Below, one piece after another: positions 24,811 through 33,467 of a DNA stretch of 33,569 nucleotides (position 1 is the stretch's first letter; each line of letters starts with the position of its first letter). Source of the DNA: Arthrobacter silviterrae (GTDB lineage: Bacteria > Actinomycetota > Actinomycetes > Actinomycetales > Micrococcaceae); assembly GCF_011045165.1 (NCBI RefSeq), contig NZ_JAAKZI010000040.1, positions 1 through 33,569 of the forward strand, in the 5' to 3' direction. A program made the position numbers and the translations under genes. The notes below the pieces were generated by a model. It was not told the DNA's origin. It saw nothing but the letters and a program-made list of their open reading frames with translations, and did not search any database.

Positions 24811-26570
24811 CAGAACCCTCCCGCCAGTTTGAATGCCTCATACAAGTCTTCAACGGAGGCAGTGTCAGTGATGTTGGATGCGACGCTGAACCGCCCGGCG
24901 CTGGTTTTGCCATCACGCCCAAAGCGTGATTTCGGAGACCGTGTCTGGGGCGGAGGCTCTTCATCAGCGACGACGATCAGCACATCCCCCTCGCGGTCAT
25001 CGAACGAGCCCTCTAACCCAAGCTGCGTCAACGACACGGAGTCTTTTACAAAGTACACACGGGCGCTTCGCTGGCTGCCAATCAGACGGATTACTCCCTC
25101 GCCGGTTGCCCTACTATTGCCCGGAACAACTGACCACTGCCCCGCGGTAAGTCCACGCCCAATCAGGGCCAGCGCGACGCCGAGCCGCCCGAACTGCTTC
25201 GAAGGGAAATCTGCGTTGAGAACCGCCTGGGCGGCAGGACGATCAGACAGCGGTTCATAGTGACCGCTACTGGGAGTCGGCATGCGGCCCGTGCGAAAGA
25301 CGGTCAGGGCCAAGTTCACTAAGTCGATAAGACGGGCAACGAACTCCCGCTGAAATTCCAAGTTCTCTGTGTATTCGAGCGCCTCCGAGTCTTCGGGGTC
25401 GGCTTGGCTGGCTGCCAAGTCGCGGAGTCCAAGTAGATCAGTCTGTAACTGCCTCACGACTGCCGAGCCCCAAATACTCTCAACTTCATGCTCAACTAAA
25501 AAGCTCAGCTTCTCGGTGAGCGACGACAGGATCAGGGCCAATAACGTTGGTTTGCCGTACGACCCGAGAAGGGCTGATTGTGCGATAGCGCCTGCGTTTC
25601 CTGGATGATTCGAGCCATACGTAATCTTGAGAAGGTTTCGGTGATGGGACTCCAGCCGCTCTTCGCTGAGGACAACTGAAGGCGGTGAAGCTGGCCACGG
25701 TCGAGCCAGGTCCTGGATGGCCCCCGCGAACACAGTGTGGAGGTTCGCATCCTGCGCCGACAGACCGATCATCAACGTCAACCGGTCTGTGTACAGCACC
25801 TCAAGATGCTTGCGCATCGACCGATTCTCTGGCAACTCGGTCCAGCGCGAAATCTGTGATTGGCGTGCGACGAGAAGATGCCGATACCCATCGTCACCTT
25901 CTCGGGCACGCACGGCACATCCATGAAACTTGATGACTTCGAGACGCGGACCGACAATGCGAAAATCGTCCGGCTTCACTGCAACCCGGACCAGTGAGCC
26001 AAATGCCGGCGTGAGTTCATTCAGTGCATTCTCAAGGAGTCCGTCCCAGTTCGCCGTGACGGCCGATGGGACCAGCCCCTCCAGCATGAGGACCGCAATG
26101 CAGTAGTGCTCTACATCGGGCTTAAGGTCCGGTGATCCATAGGTGTTCGGGACATCGAGCCCTGTCCAGACGAGATAGTCATCTGGGTTGTCATCACCCA
26201 CGAGCACGTCTAGAACCTGTGAGTAGTTCGTGACCAGCGCTGAGATGATACGGTCCCGCAGCGGCCAGTCCTCAACTGCGATCGAGAAGTCGATGCGCTC
26301 CAGTTCTTCGGGCCTCAGACTGGCGAGGCGCAGTACGTCGTCGAGCGCGACCCTGTATTCGCACGCTATCTTGCCTTCAACGATGTTCGACCGTAGGTGC
26401 TCCACGATGCGTATGAGGAGCGCATGGACATTCGGAACTCGCTCGCGCGAGATGCCCGAACCAAGCCATAGGACGTACTGTCCTTCATTAAAGGCGGCGC
26501 TAAACGCCGAAAAGGTCGAGCTGAACCGTTCCAGAACATCCGAAACTTTTCTTACAGGTTCAGCCGTCAT
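24810..26570 (-). CDS. SIR2-domain effector of the three-gene system
   Basis: 586 residues from ATG 26570. The N-terminal 290 residues form a SIR2-like NAD-binding domain: LGSGIS (36-41), TANWDGLLE with Asn174, IKFHG with the likely catalytic His216, and IGLSAQDANLH. All key residues are present, so NAD+ hydrolysis is plausible. In Thoeris, Ago/SIR2 and other immune systems, SIR2 domains deplete NAD+ and stop growth on infection. The C-terminal half is unassigned and probably contacts the middle component. The frame is open to 26708, but the SIR2 fold begins soon after ATG 26570 and GGGG-rich sequence precedes it. First gene of the operon. Confidence 0.84.
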   Translation of the reverse strand: MTAEPVRKVSDVLERFSSTFSAFSAAFNEGQYVLWLGSGISRERVPNVHALLIRIVEHLRSNIVEGKIACEYRVALDDVLRLASLRPEELERIDFSIAVEDWPLRDRIISALVTNYSQVLDVLVGDDNPDDYLVWTGLDVPNTYGSPDLKPDVEHYCIAVLMLEGLVPSAVTANWDGLLENALNELTPAFGSLVRVAVKPDDFRIVGPRLEVIKFHGCAVRAREGDDGYRHLLVARQSQISRWTELPENRSMRKHLEVLYTDRLTLMIGLSAQDANLHTVFAGAIQDLARPWPASPPSVVLSEERLESHHRNLLKITYGSNHPGNAGAIAQSALLGSYGKPTLLALILSSLTEKLSFLVEHEVESIWGSAVVRQLQTDLLGLRDLAASQADPEDSEALEYTENLEFQREFVARLIDLVNLALTVFRTGRMPTPSSGHYEPLSDRPAAQAVLNADFPSKQFGRLGVALALIGRGLTAGQWSVVPGNSRATGEGVIRLIGSQRSARVYFVKDSVSLTQLGLEGSFDDREGDVLIVVADEEPPPQTRSPKSRFGRDGKTSAGRFSVASNITDTASVEDLYEAFKLAGGF

Positions 26571-26711
26571 CCCATCCCCCAAGTGCGATATGTTTCCGCA
26601 ATTCGCGGACGGCCAGCAAACAAATGGGGCCAGCACTATTTTGCCATGCATGAGCCTTGGTTGCATCGCAATCCTTGAACCGGCGTGTCTCGATATGCTA
26701 TGGATCATCGG

Positions 26712-26759
26712 GCCACGGGTGCGGGCAGAGGTTCGGGAGCCTCCGCCCGCACCCGTGGC
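26712..26759. repeat. Large stem-loop upstream of the SIR2 operon
   Basis: A perfect 15-bp inverted repeat (26712-26726 with 26745-26759). After one mismatch the pairing continues inward through GAGGTT/AGCCTC to a CGGG loop, about 21 bp in all. It lies 142 bp before the SIR2 start. It may be a terminator shielding the operon, or a structured leader. Confidence 0.72.
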
Positions 26760-27399
26760 GGTGTCGCATGCAGATAGTCAGCCATGAACTAATCAGTCAT
26801 GGAACAAATATAGGCGCGCGAATGGCATGACCGATGTGACAGACACATATATCGCTTCGATTTCTATTTACCAGAAATGATATTCTCTCCACCAATGCAC
26901 CGAAAGCGGGAAAACATAACACCGCTAAGAGTCCATTCAAGACTCTTCACACGTCTTTCCTCCAGGGTCTAACTCTGTTGGTTCGATCCGGTCAACAGAT
27001 CACGTAGTAGCAGCCTGTCAGCCCCATGAATGGGTATGACTACGAAGTGGCAGTTGCTCAGGCAACGCCAATTGACTACCACTAGTCAGCCGTACTTGGC
27101 GTCGATGTCGATGGATTCATATGGACAGATGCCAAGCCACGTTGTGCCTTCTGGTAACCCATCATCGCTGGGCGGACCCTCCACGCAACCAGGGCGCTGC
27201 GCGCCGGCCACTCCTCCAAAAATTCTTCCTCGGCGCTCCTGCGTCGCTTATTTCCTCGAAACAATTTTTGCCCCGTGCCCGGTACCCCAAGTTGCCCTCC
27301 GGCCCCTAACACCCAGCGGTGATTCCTCGTACCAGAAGGCACCAACAGAGCAGGCGGACGCGAACACCCAGCCACCGAACACACAGGAGGAGCAGGACA
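26760..27399. other. Non-coding junction with several inverted repeats
   Basis: No gene is supported here. Further inverted repeats are CCATGA/TCATGG (26782-26802), AGAGTC/GACTCT (26928-26946) and TCTGTTG/CAACAGA (26974-26999). The part near 26810-26900 is AT-rich and could hold the operon promoter. The sequence changes from island-like to chromosomal composition across this stretch. AGGAGGAG at its end is the ribosome site of the next gene. Confidence 0.5.
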
Positions 27400-28422
27400 A
27401 TGGAACCGATCAGAATCAGCAGCCCGGCCGACGCCATCAGCTACATGGGCCACAGCCTCGGCTACTGGCCGAAGGAAAGCCTCGTCTGCGTCGTCCTCGA
27501 GGGCAAGTCACTGGGCCCTACCCTTCGGGTGAATCTCCCCGGCGCCACGGACTTCGCCGATACCTATGCGGAGCGCGTCGCCCACTACTTCGGGATTGAC
27601 CGTGACGCGACCGCCGTCCTCATCGCCCTGTTCACCCGCCAGCCATGGGGCAAGGGACACCCCAAGCCATTCGCTCCCCTGATTCAGGGACTCAAGCTCA
27701 AATTCCAGACCGCGGGACTGCACGTCCGCCACGTATGGATTGTCGGCCCGGCATCCTTTGCCGCCTACGACGGCGCCGACCCCGCCTCATGCGGCAGGGA
27801 GACCCCGCTGGATGTCCTCGACTCGAGCGTCCTGAATGCCGAGATGGTCTATCGGGGCAGCCTCATCGAAGAGAACGACACACTCCCCATCCCCGAGCTG
27901 GCGGCCACCCGAGCCACCCAGGACGCTGTCGAAGCCGCCATGCGGGACGTGGCCGCCAACCCGGCCAAGTGCCTGGACGCTGCCTACCGGCTGTGGACGG
28001 ACCTCCTTGACCACGACTCCGAACCCACAGATGGGGAGTTGGCCGAGGTTCTGGCCGGGCTGCAGAACGTTGGGCTCAGGGACCACCTCCTGGCGGACAT
28101 GCCAGGCCTCAACGAGCCCATGGACGCAACCCTCTTCGGCGCCACGGACCAAGCCCCGCAATGGGACCGGATCGACAACGCCGAAAAGTTGCTGAAACAG
28201 CTGCTTACCATTGCCGCCCCGCCCCATGCGGCGGCCCCGTTGACGATGCTGGGGCACATCTGCTGGTGGAAGGGCAGGGGAACGGCCGCCGCGAACTACA
28301 TGCACGTTGCCCTGACGTTTGACCCGGACTACCACCTGGCCAGGCTGCTGGACCAGCTGCTGGGCGCCGGCGTTGTCTCGGGCTGGGCGCAACGCAAAGA
28401 GACCTGCTACCGGGGCCGCTGA
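27400..28422 (+). CDS. DUF4192 domain-containing protein
   Basis: 340 residues, an actinobacterial family of unknown function. The hallmark N-terminus is RISSPADAISYMGHSLGYWP followed by ESLVCVVLEG. The middle has VLIALFTRQPWG and HVWIVGPASFAAYD. The C-terminal part has APLTMLGHICWWKGRGTAAA and YMHVALTFDPDYHLARLLDQ, a helical repeat-like region. AGGAGGAG upstream strongly supports ATG 27400; the frame is open to 27319. No signal peptide or catalytic motif is seen. The next gene, nrdH, follows by 49 bp on the same strand. Confidence 0.87.
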   Translation: MEPIRISSPADAISYMGHSLGYWPKESLVCVVLEGKSLGPTLRVNLPGATDFADTYAERVAHYFGIDRDATAVLIALFTRQPWGKGHPKPFAPLIQGLKLKFQTAGLHVRHVWIVGPASFAAYDGADPASCGRETPLDVLDSSVLNAEMVYRGSLIEENDTLPIPELAATRATQDAVEAAMRDVAANPAKCLDAAYRLWTDLLDHDSEPTDGELAEVLAGLQNVGLRDHLLADMPGLNEPMDATLFGATDQAPQWDRIDNAEKLLKQLLTIAAPPHAAAPLTMLGHICWWKGRGTAAANYMHVALTFDPDYHLARLLDQLLGAGVVSGWAQRKETCYRGR

Positions 28423-28471
28423 CCCCGGCCACGGGATCCACAACCAACAGATTCGAATCCAGGCGATAGCA

Positions 28472-28708
28472 ATGGACATCACCGTTTACAGCAAGCCAGG
28501 CTGCCAGCAATGCAAGTTCACCTGCCGCAGCCTGGAGAAGGCCGGCATCCCGTACAACGTCGTCGACCTGACCACCAACGACGCCGCCCTCGAGTACGTC
28601 CAGGACCTGGGTTACTCCCAGGCCCCCGTCGTCGTGGTGAACGACCACCACCACTGGTCAGGATTCAACCCCATCGAGATCGAACGGCTCCGGCTCGCAA
28701 TCCAATAA
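28472..28708 (+). CDS. nrdH: NrdH-redoxin (glutaredoxin-like)
   Basis: 78 residues, right for NrdH. The thioredoxin-fold active site is CQQC at residues 11-14 in VYSKPGCQQC, followed by the cis-Pro region SQAPVVVV and the NrdH-typical HWSGFNP. NrdH passes electrons from thioredoxin reductase to class Ib ribonucleotide reductase. No nrdE, nrdF or nrdI is adjacent, so this may be a second, stand-alone copy. A frame open to 28319 overlaps the upstream gene and was not used. Confidence 0.87.
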   Translation: MDITVYSKPGCQQCKFTCRSLEKAGIPYNVVDLTTNDAALEYVQDLGYSQAPVVVVNDHHHWSGFNPIEIERLRLAIQ

Positions 28709-28758
28709 CCATCACCAACCGTAAGATCCGGTGCCGCATGAAGGCCTCATGCTGCACT

Positions 28759-28783
28759 CCGCTGCCTCTGAAAAGAGCAGCGG
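28759..28783. terminator. Hairpin between convergent nrdH and dnaE2
   Basis: CCGCTG and CTCT pair with AGAG and CAGCGG around a GAAA tetraloop, with one bulged C. It sits 50 bp after nrdH and 33 bp before the dnaE2 stop, so it could serve both. Confidence 0.55.
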
Positions 28784-28816
28784 ATTGCGCCTGTTCAATT
28801 GGCTTAGAGCCGGTTT

Positions 28817-31800
28817 TCATCGATCGTGTTGCGCCGGCGAAATCTTTGTGAGGTCGGTGGCGTTGGTGGCTTGAAGGGACATGCCGCGCGGGCCTGTGCG
28901 GCGGGTGGTGCCCTCGATCAGAAGGAGCCGGGTGTTGAAGAGGATGGGCGGGGCGACGTCTTTCTGGGCGTCGGCGAAGAAGGTCGCGTCGATGCAGCCG
29001 GTGCCGTCGTCGATGCTGATGAACACGACCCGTTTGCCGCCGTGCATGGGAGGTGTCTGGGTGGCGACCCTGACGCCTGCGACGCGGACGAAGGTGCCGT
29101 TGCGCAGGCCCAGGAGGTCTTTGGCCTGGGTGACTCCAAGCTTGTCCAGGAGGGATTGGTGGGAGTCCATGAGGTGGTGGGTGACGTCCAGGGAAAGGAT
29201 GTCCAGCTCCGCACGGGTGACATCGACGGGGGTCATCTCCGGTTCTCGGGACGCCATGGAGGCGGCGTCGATGGCCGGCAGGGGCAGGGCGAGTTGGCCG
29301 GGGATCACGTGCCCACGTTTGCTGTGACGGGTCGCTTCGTTCCATGCCGCGAGGTCTCGCCGGCTCCGGTGATTGCTGCCGGTGTAGAGGGAGTCGAGTG
29401 CTCCCACCAGGGCCAGGCTCTCAATCGTGGATACCCGCAGACGGGCACGTTGCTTGAGATCGGCCAAAGAATCAAAGGGGCGCTGGTTGAGGATGCGTTC
29501 GACTTCCTTGGCCTGGATGCCCTTCACATCCGACAGGGACATGCGGATGCCCAGGCCACCTTCGCCTGCCGGTTCAACGACGTACTCATCCGTGGATGCG
29601 TTGACGTCCAGGGGCAGGATGGGGATGCCGAGCCGGCGGGCTTCGGCCACCAGGAGCCGTTTGGGATACATGCCCGGGTCATGGGTCCAAAGCCCGGCCA
29701 GGAACTGGACCGGGTAGTGGGTTTTCAGCCACGCCGATTCGTAGGTGGGGACGGCAAAAGCGGCCCCGTGGGCGCGGCAAAACCCGAAGGAGCCAAAGCC
29801 CTTGACCACAGCCCACACCCTCTCAATGGCGTCGGGGGTGTAGCCGCGCTGGGTGGACCGGTCCCGAAAGTAGGTCTCGACGGCCGGGAGTTTGTCGTCG
29901 TTGCTGAGGTGCCGCCGCAGGACGTCGGCGTAGGCGAGTCCGCAGCCGGTGAAGATGTCCAGGATGCGCATGAGTTGTTCGTGGAAGACCACGATCCCGT
30001 AGGTGCCCCGCAGCACCGGTTCCAGGTCGGGGTGGAGTTGGGCGACGGTTTCCCAGCCGCCGCGCCGGTTCAGGAACGGCTTGACCATGTCGGCCTGCAT
30101 GGGGCCGGGGCGGAAGAGGGAAATGTCGGTGATGAGGTCGTCAAAGACGGCCGGTTGGAGCTTGCCGATGAGTTCGCGCTGCCCGGGCGATTCAATCTGG
30201 AAACACCCCAGGGTCTGGGTGGAGCGGATAAGCTCAAAAGTGGGCCCGTCATCGAGCGGCACGGCCTCCAGGTCGATGGCCTTGCCGGTGGTGCGGCGGA
30301 TTTCGGTGATGGCGTAGGCCATCGCGGACTGCATGCGCACGCCCAGGACATCAAGCTTGATTAAGCCCATGGGGTCCATGTCGTGCTTGTCGTATTGGGA
30401 CATGGGCAGTCCCATCCCGGAGGGCTGGACCGGGGTGCGGTCCAACAGGGACACGGAGCTGAGGATGACCCCGCAGGGGTGCATGGAGATGTGGCGTGGG
30501 AGCCGGTCGAGGCGTTCGGTGATGTCCACCAGAAGATCCAGCTGCCGGTTCCCCTCGACCCGGCCGGCCAGATCACGCAGTTCCGGCTTTTCATCCAACG
30601 CCTCCCGGAACTCACTCGCCGAGAACCTCCACAACCCCTTCGCGATCCCGTCAATGTCCCCCGGCGCCATGCCCAGCGCCATCCCGGCATCCCGGGCCGC
30701 GCCCCGGGCCCGATACCCGGACTGCATCGACATCAACGTCACCCGTTCCGGGCCGAAGCGCTCGAAAATGCGGTGGTAGATTTCATGCCGCCGCGCCGAC
30801 TCCACATCAATGTCAACATCCGGCAGGGTTTGCCTCTCGGTGCTCAGGAACCGCTCAAACAACAGCTCGTGCCGGATGGGGTCGACCTGGGAAATGCCCA
30901 GCGCATAGTTCACCAGGGAGCCGGCCCCGGAGCCGCGGGCGGCGGAGCGAATCCCCATCTCCCGGATCAGCCGGGTCACCTCGGCCACCGTCAAAAAATA
31001 GGACGAAAAACCAAGCTCGGCGATGGTTCCCATCTCCGCCCGCAACCGCTCCTCCACAGCCAGCCGGGATGCGAGGCTGATTCCCGGATAGCGGCGTTCC
31101 ACGCCCGCCTGGGCGCGTTCCCAGAGCTCGGCCAGGGGGTCGCCGGTGATGCCGATGATGGAAGCCTCCGGCATGACCGGGACACCCCAGCCCGTATCGG
31201 TGACCGGATCAATCCGGCACGCATCCGCCAGCGCCCCAGTCTGCGCCAGCAGCGCCCTGGCCGCCCCCGCCCCAAACTGGCCCAACACCGCAATTTCCAT
31301 AGCCAGGGCCTTCATGGTTGCCACGGGTTTGAGCCACCCCTGGGCAGTCGGCTGCACCCCCACCTCATCCAAACACGCCAGGGCCCGGGCCGCGTCCAGG
31401 ACATCCGCGGTGACCGCCCCGTCAGGCTCGGCATACCGGACCATGTTCGTCAGCACGGGAGTGATCCCGGACCGGCCGGCCAGGCGCAGCATGCGAATCG
31501 CGTGCGGGTGACTCAGCGGCTGCCCGGGCTCGGAAAGATGCGACACCACCTCAACACGCAAAGCCTCGTCCGGCAGCACCGCCTGCCAGGCACGCAGCAA
31601 GGCCAGCCCCTCGCCGCGCTCCCCAACGCGCCGCCCGACATCCGACAGCGGCCCCAGCAACACGGTCCCGACTGGCCCGGACCCGGCCAGCAGATGCGCG
31701 GCAATCTCTTCCCGGCTCACCCCGACCGGTGAACGGGTGTGCGCGGTGGACACCAGCCGGCACAACGCCGCATACCCCGCCCCCTCGTTGTGCCCGTGGG

Positions 31801-32047
31801 CCAGGACCACAACCCGGCCCGACACCCCGCCGTCGCGGTCCAGGGTGGCAAGCTCCACGCCCAGGATCGCGTCAATCCCCGCCCGCCGGCAGGCCGCAAT
31901 GTGCTTGGGCACCCCGTACAGACCATCACGATCCGTGATGGCCAGGGCATCGGCACCGCCATCTCTCGCCGCCGCGGCGAGGGTGCCGGGCCAATCCACC
32001 CCGTAATGGGCGGAAAACGCGGAGGCAACATGCAAGTGAATGAACAC
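28817..32047 (-). CDS. dnaE2: Error-prone DNA polymerase III alpha subunit DnaE2
   Basis: 1076-residue translesion polymerase of the C family that makes damage-induced mutations together with ImuB. Domains in order: PHP (FIHLHVASAFSAHYG, then AITDRDGLYG), polymerase core with PDVDID near residue 407 carrying the catalytic aspartates, finger region, helix-hairpin-helix and a C-terminal OB fold (VRVAGVRVATQTPPMHGGKR). The length fits DnaE2 rather than the longer replicative DnaE1. The GTG start has GAGGA just upstream, inside the end of the DUF6504 gene six bases away, so the two form an operon. A LexA-type box precedes the operon. imuB is not in the window. Confidence 0.95.
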   Translation of the reverse strand: MFIHLHVASAFSAHYGVDWPGTLAAAARDGGADALAITDRDGLYGVPKHIAACRRAGIDAILGVELATLDRDGGVSGRVVVLAHGHNEGAGYAALCRLVSTAHTRSPVGVSREEIAAHLLAGSGPVGTVLLGPLSDVGRRVGERGEGLALLRAWQAVLPDEALRVEVVSHLSEPGQPLSHPHAIRMLRLAGRSGITPVLTNMVRYAEPDGAVTADVLDAARALACLDEVGVQPTAQGWLKPVATMKALAMEIAVLGQFGAGAARALLAQTGALADACRIDPVTDTGWGVPVMPEASIIGITGDPLAELWERAQAGVERRYPGISLASRLAVEERLRAEMGTIAELGFSSYFLTVAEVTRLIREMGIRSAARGSGAGSLVNYALGISQVDPIRHELLFERFLSTERQTLPDVDIDVESARRHEIYHRIFERFGPERVTLMSMQSGYRARGAARDAGMALGMAPGDIDGIAKGLWRFSASEFREALDEKPELRDLAGRVEGNRQLDLLVDITERLDRLPRHISMHPCGVILSSVSLLDRTPVQPSGMGLPMSQYDKHDMDPMGLIKLDVLGVRMQSAMAYAITEIRRTTGKAIDLEAVPLDDGPTFELIRSTQTLGCFQIESPGQRELIGKLQPAVFDDLITDISLFRPGPMQADMVKPFLNRRGGWETVAQLHPDLEPVLRGTYGIVVFHEQLMRILDIFTGCGLAYADVLRRHLSNDDKLPAVETYFRDRSTQRGYTPDAIERVWAVVKGFGSFGFCRAHGAAFAVPTYESAWLKTHYPVQFLAGLWTHDPGMYPKRLLVAEARRLGIPILPLDVNASTDEYVVEPAGEGGLGIRMSLSDVKGIQAKEVERILNQRPFDSLADLKQRARLRVSTIESLALVGALDSLYTGSNHRSRRDLAAWNEATRHSKRGHVIPGQLALPLPAIDAASMASREPEMTPVDVTRAELDILSLDVTHHLMDSHQSLLDKLGVTQAKDLLGLRNGTFVRVAGVRVATQTPPMHGGKRVVFISIDDGTGCIDATFFADAQKDVAPPILFNTRLLLIEGTTRRTGPRGMSLQATNATDLTKISPAQHDR

Positions 32048-32053
32048 AGATCC

Positions 32054-32338
32054 TCAACCAAGGATCCTGGCCAGCCGCCACCCGGACTCCTCGCGCGTCA
32101 ACTCAAACACCCGCTCCGCCTGGCGGCCGCGCCGCGTGGCCGTCAGGCGCCACACCTCAGTCTCGAGAACCTGCGCACCAATGCCCTTGTTGACCCGATC
32201 CTGTTCCGTCCACCACGGACGGCGCGTAAAAAACCGCATCGGCAACTCCGTCATCCGATACCGCCCCGACCGCCACGCAAACCCCAACGGACTCCCCGCC
32301 GGCGTCGTCCAGACATCCACACGCTCACCAACCACCAT
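32054..32338 (-). CDS. DUF6504 family protein, first gene of the dnaE2 operon
   Basis: 94 residues: VVGERVDVWTTPAGSPLGFA, RSGRYRMTELPMRFFTRRPWW, then ETEVWRLTATRRGRQAERVF and a short basic end. This is the small protein commonly found beside dnaE2 in actinobacteria (DUF6504); its function is unknown. ATG 32338 is chosen because the SOS box lies just upstream at 32369-32384; the frame is open to 32482, but that would place the operator inside the gene. The C-terminal end overlaps the ribosome site of dnaE2. Confidence 0.83.
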   Translation of the reverse strand: MVVGERVDVWTTPAGSPLGFAWRSGRYRMTELPMRFFTRRPWWTEQDRVNKGIGAQVLETEVWRLTATRRGRQAERVFELTREESGWRLARILG

Positions 32339-32368
32339 CGAACACACCTCTACACACAAACTCGTTAA

Positions 32369-32384
32369 TAGAATACGTGTTCGA
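32369..32384 (-). promoter_or_regulatory. Probable LexA (SOS) box
   Basis: TAGAAT-ACGT-GTTCGA matches the actinobacterial SOS consensus TCGAAC-N4-GTTCGA at 10 of 12 defined positions, with a perfect right half. It lies 31 bp upstream of the DUF6504 start, the expected place for LexA control of the mutagenesis operon. Confidence 0.78.
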
Positions 32385-32575
32385 CCATAGAAGGCGCCAC
32401 TGACATCTTCAGCCGACCGCCCCCACCGCGCCAAGAAGAACGCTCCTGCCACCACAGCCCTCCCAGCACTACCTCCCCCCACCCATGACCATCGCCCGGC
32501 GCCACCCCCAGGCCAGCCCCCACGGCCAATTCACCCCCACCCTGCTGCCGCAACCAAAAAATCCCTCACACCGTT

Positions 32576-32611
32576 GGCACCGAAGCGGTGCCCGTCACGC
32601 CCCGCGTGACG
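32576..32611. terminator. Two adjacent hairpins
   Basis: GGCACCG-AAG-CGGTGCC (32576-32592) and CGTCACGC-CCC-GCGTGACG (32593-32611) are back-to-back stem-loops with 7- and 8-bp perfect stems. They lie downstream of the minus-strand gene at 32758 and upstream of the dnaE2 operon, so they may terminate the former. The rest of 32385-32757 shows no supported gene. Confidence 0.55.
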
Positions 32612-32757
32612 CCTATGTGACTGCAGGTTCCGGAGCTACGGGTCACTAATCCGGATTTGGTGTCGAACGATGGCCGATTGTTGTTGGCAGCAAGGCTCTG
32701 GCTTGCCGGCTTGGAATTGTTTGTGCGTACCGTAAGGGAAACTTTGACCGCAGCACG

Positions 32758-33414
32758 TCAAAGCTGGGGTCCTAAATGGCTGGCCCTCGTCCGCGCAGCA
32801 CGCCAAGCATCCGTAATCCTCCCGAAGATCTTCTCGCACGGACCTGGGCGGTCTGGGGCGACGAGTGCCATCAGTTCGTCAAACATGGCCATGATCTTGT
32901 CGTACAGCTCTTGATGCTCGGATGTTTTGTTTTGCGTTCGGAGCAAGGCGCTGATGGCCCCTTGGTATTTTTCATCCTTGATTGCCTTGTATTGCTCGAC
33001 GACCTGGTGAATTCCGTCTCCCTCTGCATTTCTTTGCTCTTCAGGAACGTAAAGGTACTTCTCAATCCACGAAAGAGACGTAGGGCCGACAAGGGCGTAG
33101 AGACCCCTGTAGAGCTTGGATCGCGTCTTGCGACCAAGAACTGGCAGATGAACGAGGACCTTCTCGGCCAGCTGCTGTTGGCCTTTGATCTCTGCGTACT
33201 TCACTGGAAACGACTGCTGGACATACACCTGATCGTGGTCGTACCTGAGCAGGTCGCGGTAGGTGGCAAGCTCGCGCCATGTAGCCAGTTCTGCCACATA
33301 CCGCTTCCGGGCTACCTCACCTTTGCGTGCAATGACCGCCGCAGACCAGATACCGCCCAAAAGACCGCTCAACAAGCCTGCAACAATCGTTGAAATCCAA
33401 CCGCCCAGTTCCAT
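32758..33414 (-). CDS. Membrane-anchored protein of unknown function
   Basis: 218 residues. One N-terminal transmembrane helix (WISTIVAGLLSGLLGGIWSAAVI) is followed by a basic stretch (ARKGEVARKRYV), so the remainder is likely cytosolic. The rest is almost wholly helical, including YDHDQVYVQQSFPVKYAEIK, VVEQYKAIKDEKYQGAISAL and YDKIMAMFDELMALVAPDRP. No family is recognised. The ribosome site is weak (GGGG just before ATG 33414). GC is lower than in dnaE2, so it may be accessory. No partner gene is adjacent within the window. Confidence 0.7.
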   Translation of the reverse strand: MELGGWISTIVAGLLSGLLGGIWSAAVIARKGEVARKRYVAELATWRELATYRDLLRYDHDQVYVQQSFPVKYAEIKGQQQLAEKVLVHLPVLGRKTRSKLYRGLYALVGPTSLSWIEKYLYVPEEQRNAEGDGIHQVVEQYKAIKDEKYQGAISALLRTQNKTSEHQELYDKIMAMFDELMALVAPDRPGPCEKIFGRITDAWRAARTRASHLGPQL

Positions 33415-33439
33415 ACCCCAATCTTCCCACCCAAGAGAT

Positions 33440-33467
33440 CCGGTACCAGTACATCATCTGGTACCGG
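33440..33467. repeat. Inverted repeat near the right edge
   Basis: CCGGTACCAG and CTGGTACCGG form a 10-bp perfect inverted repeat with an 8-base spacer, 26 bp upstream of the membrane-protein gene. It could be an operator, or the edge of coding sequence running past the window; a plus-strand frame through it stays open to the end but is not recognised. Confidence 0.5.

Noticed and set aside
21831-26570. Thoeris, Sir2-HerA or Wadjet identity for the three-gene system
   Set aside because: There is no TIR gene, no HerA-type helicase and no JetA-D set; the ATPase has a Rad50-type hook and the small middle gene fits ABC-3C better.
26976-26994. tRNA T-arm-like GGTTCGATCC near the island's right edge
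   Set aside because: The flanks do not form a T-stem or acceptor strand; the bases instead form a TCTGTTG/CAACAGA inverted repeat.
27082-27453. 123-codon minus-strand frame between the SIR2 operon and DUF4192
   Set aside because: It runs into the DUF4192 gene on the other strand, has no ribosome site or motif, and is Arg/Ala-rich as GC-driven frames are.
28826-31732. Long plus-strand open frames opposite dnaE2
   Set aside because: GC-rich shadow frames of a well-supported polymerase gene, with low-complexity composition and no motifs.
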